Origin: Mycobacterium sp. | GTDB taxonomy: Bacteria; Actinomycetota; Actinomycetes; RYN-182 | Direction of reading: 5' to 3' | DNA length: 33,588 nt | Assembly: GCA_025965515.1 (NCBI GenBank) | Contig: JAOPWU010000029.1 | Location: 1-33,588 of the forward strand | Part shown: piece after piece, positions 26,229 to 33,588 of the stretch | How the letters are laid out: every line of letters starts with the position of its first letter | Numbering within the stretch: position 1 is the first letter of the stretch | Program-made: the position numbers and the translations under genes | The notes under the pieces: generated by a model | What the model saw: the letters and a program-made list of their open reading frames with translations, nothing else | Told to the model about the DNA's origin: nothing | Databases searched by the model: none

Positions 26229-27914
26229 CTAGCGGCGTGCCCGGGGCCGGCGGGGGGACCGGGGCGTGGGAACGGCAGGGTTCAGCGGCGGGGCGAGGAC
26301 GGCACGGCCGTCGCAGGCCTTCTTGGCGAGGTACATCGCCGCGTCGGCGGCGGCGATGAGCTGCGGCGCCGTCGCGACCAGCGGAGGGGTCCACGCGACC
26401 CCGAGGCTGGCTGCGATGCCGGTGGCACCGGCCAGCCCTGCGGCCCGCGCGAGGGCGTCCGCGAAGCGTTGCGCCACCCTGCGGGCGGCCTCGGCCGAGT
26501 GGACGTCCAGGCACGCGACCAGGTACTCGTCGCCACCCAGTCGGCCGACGGCGTCACGGTCGCGGCAGCTGGCGCGCAGCACGTCGGCGACGCGGCAGAG
26601 GAGCTCGTCGCCGGCCTGGTGGCCGAGCGTGTCGTTGATCTGCTTGAAGCCGTCGAGGTCGATGAACACCGCGGCCACGCCTCGGCCGGCCCGGCCGAGG
26701 GCGCCCTCGAGCGTCTCCAGCACCGCCGCCCGGTTGAACGAGCCCGTGAGCGGGTCGATGCGGGCGCGCTCCTGCAGCTGACGCCGCAGCTCGAGGCTGT
26801 CGGTCACGTCGTTGAAGCAGGCGACCGCGCCGGTCGTGACGGAGCCCTCGTCCAGGCGCCGCACCACGACGGACAGGTGGGTGACCTTCTCGGGGCAGGG
26901 CAGTGCCGCCTCGGTCTCGCCGCCGGCGGCGCCGTCGAGCACGCTGGTGAAGCAGCTGCGCACCCGGGCCGCGTCGTCGGCAGGGAGCCCGGCGACCACG
27001 CTGTCGATGCTGTCGAGTTCCGGGCCGAACAGCGTGAGCGCCTGGCTGTTCGCGTAGACCACCCGCCCGTCGGCCGCGGTCTGCACGACGCCGACGGGGA
27101 GGGACTCGGCGAGCCGGTCGAGCAGCTGCTCGCGGGCACGGAGCGCCTCGTGGGCGGCCATCTCTTCGCTGATGTCGACCATTTCGCAGAGCACGTGGCC
27201 GCGCTCCTCCAGCAGGTTGTGGTTCGTCAGCTCGAACCAGGCCCAGCTGCCGTCCTTGCAGGCGTGCCGGAGCCGGACGCGCCGGCCCAGCCCGGGCGCT
27301 GCGAGCATCTCGACCCAGCTGGCGACCGCGAGTTCCTGGTCGTCGGGGTGCACGAAGTCGCTGGAGCGGTGTCCGATGAGTTCGTCGGGGGACCAGCCGA
27401 GCAGTTGCGAGAGGGCCTCGTCGACTTCCGTGATGACCGCGATCTGGTCCTTGACCACGCGGGCGAGGCGCGGCCGCGCCGGCGCGCCGGCGGCGGCCTG
27501 CTCGCGGTCGGAGGTCTGGTCCGTGGTCGGGACCGAGACGGCGAGGAAGCAGCCGCAGGACGGCCGCGCGTCCATCATGTGGAGGATCCAAGCGCCGCCG
27601 GCGGGGTCCTCGACGAGGTGCACGACCACCGAGGCGGCGCCGGTGCGGGTGGTCGCGTCCCACGCCTCGATGACGGCGGCCCGGTCCGCCGGGGCGACGC
27701 TGTCGAGGGCGGTTTTGCCGACGAGGATCCGGCGCTGCGGGTTCGGGACACCTGTGAGCTCCGCGAGCTTCTCCGGAAGCGGCAGGAGGAAGCCGACGTC
27801 CGAGATCGCCGAGACCCGGGCCTGCGGGTCGGCCAGCAACGTCCGGAGCGCGGTCCAGAGCGTGTCGTGCTCGCGCTCGTCGGCCGTCTCGACTGTGGCG
27901 CTGTCCGGATGCAT
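26229..27914 (-). CDS. PAS-domain GGDEF protein (diguanylate cyclase candidate)
   Basis: LLGWSPDELIGHRSSDFVHPDDQ (PAS), further PAS-like segment, DPLTGSFNRAAVLETLE, IDLDGFKQINDTLGHQAGDELL, RLGGDEYLV. Confidence 0.93.
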   Translation of the reverse strand: MHPDSATVETADEREHDTLWTALRTLLADPQARVSAISDVGFLLPLPEKLAELTGVPNPQRRILVGKTALDSVAPADRAAVIEAWDATTRTGAASVVVHLVEDPAGGAWILHMMDARPSCGCFLAVSVPTTDQTSDREQAAAGAPARPRLARVVKDQIAVITEVDEALSQLLGWSPDELIGHRSSDFVHPDDQELAVASWVEMLAAPGLGRRVRLRHACKDGSWAWFELTNHNLLEERGHVLCEMVDISEEMAAHEALRAREQLLDRLAESLPVGVVQTAADGRVVYANSQALTLFGPELDSIDSVVAGLPADDAARVRSCFTSVLDGAAGGETEAALPCPEKVTHLSVVVRRLDEGSVTTGAVACFNDVTDSLELRRQLQERARIDPLTGSFNRAAVLETLEGALGRAGRGVAAVFIDLDGFKQINDTLGHQAGDELLCRVADVLRASCRDRDAVGRLGGDEYLVACLDVHSAEAARRVAQRFADALARAAGLAGATGIAASLGVAWTPPLVATAPQLIAAADAAMYLAKKACDGRAVLAPPLNPAVPTPRSPRRPRARR

Positions 27915-27919
27915 CGGGG

Positions 27920-27941
27920 GACCTCCTTTGTCCCGGAGGTC
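27920..27941 (-). promoter_or_regulatory. Hairpin that pairs the Shine-Dalgarno of the PAS-GGDEF gene with an upstream anti-SD
   Basis: Minus strand GACCTCC-gggacaaa-GGAGGTC, then CCCCG ATG at 27914; 7-bp perfect stem covers the SD. Confidence 0.5.
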
Positions 27942-28108
27942 TCGTCAGCAGAGAGGGGAATCTTGAGGTAGGTCTGGCCGGACGGCCGATCCCAGCTGGG
28001 AGATTGCTGCGCATCCGGGCGGCCCGCTCCTGTCGCCGCCGGCCGGGGCCGACAGGGGAGCAGACGCCCGCGTCCGCGGGCGCCCCCTGCAAGGTTGGGA
28101 GACCCTCC

Positions 28109-28324
28109 ATGCCCGTCAGCGCCACCTCCGCACCGAGCCCAGCGACGAGCGCCGCGCTCGCCCAGGCACAGAAGCAGCTGATCACCGATACGCAGAAGCT
28201 CGCCAACGACGCCGCGAAGAAGGCCAGCCAGGCCCAGCTCGCCGCGGACCAGGCGGCCATCCTGCGGGACCAGCTCGCGGCCCAGTCCGCCCAGAAGACG
28301 GCCCCGGCCGCGACCTACCTGTAA
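28109..28324 (+). CDS. Small Ala/Gln-rich helical (coiled-coil-like) hypothetical protein, 71 aa
   Basis: MPVSATSAPSPATSAALAQAQKQLITDTQKLANDAAKKASQAQLAADQAAILRDQLAAQSAQKTAPAATYL; ATG at 28109 with upstream AAGGTTGGGAG. Confidence 0.65.
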   Translation: MPVSATSAPSPATSAALAQAQKQLITDTQKLANDAAKKASQAQLAADQAAILRDQLAAQSAQKTAPAATYL

Positions 28325-28644
28325 CACCGCTCCAGGCCCCCGCGGCTGTCGAGCGTCAGTCGGATCCGCCGGCTGGCGGCTGCGGGGCACTCCGGCCGGC
28401 CGTACCGGCCCACGTCCGCCCGCCGGAGCAGCCGGACGGCCCGCCCCCGGCGGCGATCCCCCGCTCGTGTCGACCCCGAGCGCACCATCCCGCACCGTCA
28501 GCGGCCGTACGACGAGCGCCTGCCGTCGAGCGCCGGCCCGGCGCCGCACTTCTTCCGTCCCCGTGGCCATCCCGGGCGTCCTCAGCAGGTGCAGGCGAGG
28601 CGATCCCCGCGTCTCCCTGAGGTGATCCACGCCACAGGTGACCC

Positions 28645-28700
28645 TTGACACCGGGCACAACCGGGCAGCAACATGCATGAACGGGCATCGCAACGGAAGG
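28645..28700 (+). promoter_or_regulatory. Putative promoter/operator of the fructose PTS operon
   Basis: TTGACA at 28645-28650 followed by three CGGGCA repeats (ccgggcacaaccgggcagcaacatgcatgaacgggcatcg) upstream of the DeoR gene. Confidence 0.45.
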
Positions 28701-28712
28701 GATCCCACACTC

Positions 28713-29474
28713 ATGTACGCCGAGGAGCGGCAGGGCGAGATCGCCCGGCAGGCGCGTGAGCACGGCCGAGTGGACGTCGCCGAGCTGGCCCTCGTCTTCT
28801 CCGTGAGCCTGGAGACGGTCCGCCGGGACCTCACCGCACTCGAGCGGGTCGGGGTGCTGCGTCGGGTCCACGGCGGTGCGGTGCCGGCCGAGCGGTTGCG
28901 GCTGGAGCCCGCGCTGGCCGTCCGGGCCGCCGAGCGGATCGCCGAGAAGCGGCGCATCGCCCAGGCCGCGCTCGCGGAGCTGGAGGGAGCGTCCACCATC
29001 CTGCTGGACGGGGGCAGCACCACCGCGCAGCTGGCCGAGCTGCTGCCCGTCGGCCGCGAGCTGACCGTTGTCACGAACGCGTTGCCGGTCGCCCTGGCCC
29101 TCGGGACCCGCGCCGACCTCACCGTCCACCTGCTCGGCGGCCGCGTCCGCCCGCGCACGCTCGCCACCGTCGACCAGGCCTGCGTCGACGCGCTCAGCGA
29201 CCTCTGCGTGGACGTGGCCTTCCTCGGCGCCAACGGGATCTCGGTCGCCCGCGGCTTCACCACCGCGGACCCCGCCGAAGCGGCGGTGAAGCGGGCCATG
29301 GTCGCCGCCGCCCGCCGGGTGGTCGTGCTCGCCGACGCCACGAAGGTAGGGGACGACCAGTTCGCCCGCTTCGCGCGGCTGGAGGACGTCGAGACCCTCG
29401 TGACGGACAACGCCCTGGACCCCCGCGACGCGGACGCCCTCGAGGCGGCGGGCCCCCGGGTCGTGATCGCATGA
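28713..29474 (+). CDS. DeoR-family transcriptional regulator of fructose utilisation
   Basis: MYAEERQGEIARQAREHGRVDVAELALVFSVSLETVRRDLTALERVGVLRRVHGGAV; DGGSTTAQLAELL; VDVAFLGANGIS...GFTTADPAEAAVKRAM. Confidence 0.92.
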   Translation: MYAEERQGEIARQAREHGRVDVAELALVFSVSLETVRRDLTALERVGVLRRVHGGAVPAERLRLEPALAVRAAERIAEKRRIAQAALAELEGASTILLDGGSTTAQLAELLPVGRELTVVTNALPVALALGTRADLTVHLLGGRVRPRTLATVDQACVDALSDLCVDVAFLGANGISVARGFTTADPAEAAVKRAMVAAARRVVVLADATKVGDDQFARFARLEDVETLVTDNALDPRDADALEAAGPRVVIA

Positions 29475-30403
29475 TCGTCACCCTCACGGCCAACCCGTCC
29501 GTGGACCGCACGGTCGAGGTCGACGCCCTGGTGCGCGGCGCCGTCCTGCGCGCGACGGGCCAGCGGGTGGACCCGGGCGGCAAGGGGGTCAACGTCTCGC
29601 GGGCCCTCGCCGCCCACGGCGTGCCGACCTGCGCGGTCCTGCCCACCGGCGGCACCGAGGGCCTCCAGCTCGCGCAGCTGCTGGAAGCGGCGGGGGTGGC
29701 CGTTCGCCCCGTCCCCGTCCTCGGCGCCGTCCGCGCCAACGTCAGCATCGTGGAGCCCGACGGCACCGTCACCAAGGTCAACGAGCCGGGGCCCGACCTG
29801 GACGCCGCCGAGGTGGCAGCGCTCGTGGCCACCACGGTGGCGGCGGCCGAGGGCAGCTCCTGGGTGGTCCTGTCCGGCAGCCTGCCGCCGGGCTGCCCCG
29901 ACGACCTCTACGCCACACTGCTGGCCCGGCTGCCCGGGCCGACGGTGCTCGACAGCAGCGGCGCGCCCTTCGAGCGCGCACTGTCCGCCGGGCCGGCGTT
30001 GGTGAAGCCCAACCGCGAGGAACTCGCCGAGGTCTCGGGCCTGCCGGTCCGGACCGTGGGCCAGGCGGTGACCGCCGCCCGCACGCTGCTGGAACGGGGG
30101 GCCGGTGCGGTCCTGGCCAGCCTCGGGGCCGACGGCGCGGTGCTGCTCGACGCCACGGGCGCCTGGTACGGCGAGGCCCCGGTGGACGCGCCCGTCTCCT
30201 CCGTGGGGGCCGGCGATGCCACCCTCGCGGGCTTCCTCGTCGGTGGCGGCCGAGGCCCCGACGCGCTCCGCACCGCCCTCGCCTTCGGCGCCGCCGCCGT
30301 CAAGCTGCCCGGCAGCCGGATGCCCGGACCCCGGGACATCGATCCCTGCGCCGTCGTCATCACCGACGCGGTGCCGACCGACCGCGACCTCAAAGGGGAG
30401 TGA
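29471..30403 (+). CDS. fruK: 1-phosphofructokinase
   Basis: MIVTLTANPSVDRTVEVDALVRGAVLRATGQRVDPGGKGVNVSRAL; SVGAGDATLAGFLVG; PfkB family; ATGA overlap with the DeoR gene. Confidence 0.93.
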   Translation: MIVTLTANPSVDRTVEVDALVRGAVLRATGQRVDPGGKGVNVSRALAAHGVPTCAVLPTGGTEGLQLAQLLEAAGVAVRPVPVLGAVRANVSIVEPDGTVTKVNEPGPDLDAAEVAALVATTVAAAEGSSWVVLSGSLPPGCPDDLYATLLARLPGPTVLDSSGAPFERALSAGPALVKPNREELAEVSGLPVRTVGQAVTAARTLLERGAGAVLASLGADGAVLLDATGAWYGEAPVDAPVSSVGAGDATLAGFLVGGGRGPDALRTALAFGAAAVKLPGSRMPGPRDIDPCAVVITDAVPTDRDLKGE

Positions 30404-30407
30404 CCTG

Positions 30408-30860
30408 GTGCCCGACCTCATCACGAAGGAACTCGTGGACCTCGACCTGGAGGCACCCGACCGCGCCGCAGCCGCGCGCAGCCTCGCGACCCGCCTCGTC
30501 GAGGCCGGCCGGGTCACCGACCTGGAGGGCTTCCTCGCGGACGTCGCCGCGCGGGAGCTGCAGATGCCGACCGGCCTCGAGGGGGGCATCGGCATCCCGC
30601 ACTGCCGGTCCGACTACGTCACGGAGCCGACGCTGGCCTTCGGCCGCAGCACCGGCGGCATCGACTTCGGTGCCGAGGACGGCCCCGCGCACCTGATCTT
30701 CCTCATCGCGGCGCCTACCGGCGGCGGGTCGGAGCACATGACGATCCTCGCCAAGCTGGCCCGCACCCTCGTCCGGCCGGCCTTCACGACCGCCCTGCGC
30801 GACGCCGGCGACCCGGCCGTGGTCGCCTCGCTCATCACCACGGAGGTGTTCGGCCAGTGA
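30408..30860 (+). CDS. PTS fructose transporter subunit IIA
   Basis: VPDLITKELVDLDLEAPDRAAAARSLATRLVEAGRVTDLEGFLADVAARELQMPTGLEGGIGIPHCRSDYVTEPTLAF; His in GIPH; RBS AAAGGGGAG. Confidence 0.9.
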   Translation: MPDLITKELVDLDLEAPDRAAAARSLATRLVEAGRVTDLEGFLADVAARELQMPTGLEGGIGIPHCRSDYVTEPTLAFGRSTGGIDFGAEDGPAHLIFLIAAPTGGGSEHMTILAKLARTLVRPAFTTALRDAGDPAVVASLITTEVFGQ

Positions 30861-32362
30861 AGATCATCGCTGTCACGTCGTGCCCCACCGGCATCGCCCA
30901 CACGTACATGGCGGCCGAGTCTCTCGAGCAGACCGCCCGGGCAGCCGGCCACGAGATCGTCGTCGAGACGCAGGGCGCGGCCGGGGCCACCCCGTTCACG
31001 CCGGCCGAGCTCGCCGAGGCCGATGTCGTGATCCTCGCCGCCGACGTCGAGGTGCGCGGCCGTGAGCGCTTCGCGAGCCTGCCGACGGTCACCTCGGGCG
31101 TCAAGCGGGCGATCAACGACGCCCCCGCGCTGCTGGCCGAGGCGGAGGCCGCCGCCGCGGCCCGTGGCGCGAAGTCGCCCGGCGCCGCCCAGCCCGCCCC
31201 GGCCACGGCCGCCGTGGGTCCCGGCACCCGGCTGCGCCAGTGGCTGATGACGGGGGTCAGCTACATGATCCCGTTCGTCGCCGCGGGGGGCATCTGCATC
31301 GCGCTGGGGTTCCTGTTCGGCGGTGACCAGGTCGTCGACAAGCTCTACGGCGGCACGTACCACGGTCACACCTGGACGGCGGTCGCCGGCAACGTGCCCA
31401 GCTCGGTCGACGTCGCAGCGATCCTCCACCAGGCCGGCTACGCGGGCCTCGTCTTCATCATCGGCAAGATCGCCTTCTTCATGCTCGCGCCGATCCTGTC
31501 CGGCTTCATCGCCTACGCCATGGCCGACCGGCAGGGCCTGGTGCCGGGCATCGTCGGCGGCCTCATCGCGTCGGCGGTGGGCGCGGGTTTCCTGGGGGGC
31601 CTGGTGTCCGGACTGCTCGCCGGGGCCGTCGTCATGGCTATCGGCCGGCTCCGGATCCCGCGCCTGCTCGCGGGGGTGATGCCCGTCGTCGTGGTGCCAC
31701 TGGTCGCGTCGCTCGTCGTCGGCTTCGTCATGCTGATCGTCGTCGGCCGGCCCATCGCCGCCGCGACCCGCGGCCTCACGGACGGCCTCAACAGCCTGTC
31801 CGGCACGAACGCGGTCCTGCTCGGCGGCCTGCTCGGCCTGATGATGGCGTTCGACATGGGCGGCCCCGTCAACAAGGTCGCCTACACCTTCGGCGTCGCC
31901 AGCCTCGCGAACGGCAACCTGAACGTGATGGCGGCCGTCATGGCCGCCGGCATGACCCCGCCGATCGCGCTCGCCCTGGCGACGGTCGTCCGGCCGAAGC
32001 TGTTCACCGACGCGGAGCGCAAGGCCGGCGAGGCCGCCTGGCTGCTGGGCGCCTGCTTCGTCACGGAGGGCGCCATCCCGTTCGCCGCCGCCGACCCCTT
32101 CCGGGTCATCCCGCCCCTCATGGTGGGCAGCGCGGCGACCGGCGCCCTGTCCATGGCCTTCGGTGCCACGTCGCGCGCCCCGCACGGTGGGATCTTCGTG
32201 GTGGGCCTCGTGGGGAAGCCCTTGCTGTACCTGCTGGCCATCGTCGTGGGCATCGTCGTCAGTGCGGCGGGCGTGGTGCTGGCCAAGTCGACCACCCGTG
32301 CCGTCGTCGTCCCGGTCGAGGAGTCGAACGCCGCCGTGGCGCCGGCAGCCCTGGCCGCCTGA
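30857..32362 (+). CDS. fruA: PTS fructose transporter subunit IIBC
   Basis: MKIIAVTSCPTGIAHTYMAAESLEQ (EIIB Cys), C domain GVSYMIPFVAAGGICIALGFLFGG...; GTGA overlap with EIIA. Confidence 0.94.
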   Translation: MKIIAVTSCPTGIAHTYMAAESLEQTARAAGHEIVVETQGAAGATPFTPAELAEADVVILAADVEVRGRERFASLPTVTSGVKRAINDAPALLAEAEAAAAARGAKSPGAAQPAPATAAVGPGTRLRQWLMTGVSYMIPFVAAGGICIALGFLFGGDQVVDKLYGGTYHGHTWTAVAGNVPSSVDVAAILHQAGYAGLVFIIGKIAFFMLAPILSGFIAYAMADRQGLVPGIVGGLIASAVGAGFLGGLVSGLLAGAVVMAIGRLRIPRLLAGVMPVVVVPLVASLVVGFVMLIVVGRPIAAATRGLTDGLNSLSGTNAVLLGGLLGLMMAFDMGGPVNKVAYTFGVASLANGNLNVMAAVMAAGMTPPIALALATVVRPKLFTDAERKAGEAAWLLGACFVTEGAIPFAAADPFRVIPPLMVGSAATGALSMAFGATSRAPHGGIFVVGLVGKPLLYLLAIVVGIVVSAAGVVLAKSTTRAVVVPVEESNAAVAPAALAA

Positions 32363-32391
32363 CCTCCTCCCCAGCTCCGAAAGGAACGGCT

Positions 32392-32667
32392 ATGCCCGAG
32401 CGTCGCGTCGTCATCGCCTCCAAGGTGGGCCTGCACGCCCGCCCCGCGTCCTTGTTCGTCCAGGCGGCCTCGGCCGCCGGGGTCCCCGTCACCATCGCCA
32501 AGGAGGGCGGCGACCCGGTGAGTGCCCGCAGCATCCTGCAGGTGCTCGCCCTCGACGCCCGCGGCGGCGAGGCGGTTGTGCTGTCCGCCGAGGGGGACGG
32601 GGCGGAGGCCGCGCTGGACGGTCTCGTGCGGCTGCTCGAGATCGACCACGACGCCGCGGAGGGCTGA
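32392..32667 (+). CDS. ptsH: HPr phosphocarrier protein
   Basis: MPERRVVIASKVGLHARPASLFVQAAS; active His in GLHARPA. Confidence 0.94.
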   Translation: MPERRVVIASKVGLHARPASLFVQAASAAGVPVTIAKEGGDPVSARSILQVLALDARGGEAVVLSAEGDGAEAALDGLVRLLEIDHDAAEG

Positions 32668-32670
32668 GCC

Positions 32671-33588
32671 GTGGCCGACACGCTGACCGGCCTGGGGGTC
32701 AGCCCCGGCGTCGCCCACGGTGCGGTGGTCCGGATGTCGCCGCCGCCGCTGATCCCCGCGGACCTGGTCCCACGGGGCACCCCGGCCGCCGAGGCGGCGG
32801 ACGCCCAGCGCGCGCTGGACGCGGTCGGTGACTTCCTGGATCGCAAGGCCGTCGCGGTCGGCGGCGCGGCGGCGGAGGTGCTGCAGGCACAGGCGATGAT
32901 GGCCCGCGACCCGTCGCTGACGGACGCGGTCGTCCTGGCGACCGAGGCGGGCCGGCCCGCCGCGCACGCCCTGGTCGCCGCCTTCGACGGGTTCCGCGCC
33001 ATCCTGGCGGCCGCAGGGCCCTACCTGGCCGAGCGGGTCGCCGACCTGGACGACCTGCGCAACCGGGCGGTCGCCCTGGTGCTCGGGTTGCCGGTGCCCG
33101 GGGTGCCGGCCCCGGGTCACCCGTTCGTCCTCGTCGCCGCGGACCTCGCCCCGGCGGACACCGCCGGTCTGGACCCCACCCAGGTGCTGGCGCTCGTCAC
33201 CGAGGGCGGGGGCCCCACCAGCCACACCGCCATCCTGGCCAAGTCGCTCGGCCTGCCGGCCGTGGTGTCCTGCCCCGGTGCCGCCGCGCTGGCGGACGGC
33301 GAGACCGTGCTGGTCGACGGAGGAGCGGGCACCGTCGTCGTCAGCCCCGAGCCGGCGGCCGCGGAGCGGGCGCTCGCCGCCGAGCGCGCCCGCCGCGTGG
33401 TGTTCGCGCGCTCCTCCGGGCCTGGCCGCACCGCCGACGGTCACCGCGTGCAGCTGCTGGTCAACGTCGGCGCCGACAGCGGGATCGCGGCCGCTGCCGC
33501 CGTGGACGCGGAGGGGGTGGGCCTGTTCCGCACCGAGTTCCTGTTCCTGGACCGGCCGGAGGAGCCCACCCGCGTCGAGCAGGAGGCC
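32671..33588 (+). CDS. ptsI: PTS Enzyme I, 3' truncated by window end
   Basis: GTG at 32671: VADTLTGLGVSPGVAHGAVV...; phospho-His motif GGGPTSHTAILAKSLGLPAVV; ...GVGLFRTEFLFLDR; open to the window end. Confidence 0.93.
   Translation, partial: MADTLTGLGVSPGVAHGAVVRMSPPPLIPADLVPRGTPAAEAADAQRALDAVGDFLDRKAVAVGGAAAEVLQAQAMMARDPSLTDAVVLATEAGRPAAHALVAAFDGFRAILAAAGPYLAERVADLDDLRNRAVALVLGLPVPGVPAPGHPFVLVAADLAPADTAGLDPTQVLALVTEGGGPTSHTAILAKSLGLPAVVSCPGAAALADGETVLVDGGAGTVVVSPEPAAAERALAAERARRVVFARSSGPGRTADGHRVQLLVNVGADSGIAAAAAVDAEGVGLFRTEFLFLDRPEEPTRVEQEA

Noticed and set aside
26698-26707. Another AGGGCGCCCT decamer inside the PAS-GGDEF gene
   Set aside because: A GC-rich palindrome expected by chance in coding sequence; only the long 46-47 bp arms are treated as significant.

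Overview
High-GC actinobacterial chromosomal window; codon usage and gene content look Geodermatophilaceae-like, but this taxonomic guess is inference only. From left to right: the tail of an ANTAR-domain protein; small secreted proteins and a secreted beta-helix protein; a HAD phosphatase; a minus-strand operon (SDR, HyuA-like, HyuB-like, acyl-CoA ligase) that resembles a secondary-alcohol/ketone carboxylation module; an HdeD-like membrane protein; and a lanthipeptide cluster at about 10.56-22.60 kb. The cluster holds a large ATPase/TPR/BTAD regulator, a class IV-type LanL synthetase with intact Zn ligands, a prolyl-oligopeptidase, a venezuelin-like precursor peptide and two half ABC exporters. 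Next come an RsbW-like ATPase and two convergent c-di-GMP genes (GGDEF-EAL and PAS-GGDEF). Between these two genes lies a roughly 1.1 kb segment bounded by 46-47 bp imperfect inverted repeats. It carries a 102-aa hypothetical and a (STGPGGGx)9 tandem-repeat protein. The window ends with a complete fructose PTS operon (DeoR, FruK, EIIA, EIIBC, HPr, EI; EI is truncated at the window edge). The lanthipeptide cluster is the main candidate for a new system: the leader matches the class IV ALPETDP type, but an unusual Gly/Pro/Lys/Asn spacer precedes the core and a dedicated POP protease is encoded in the operon.
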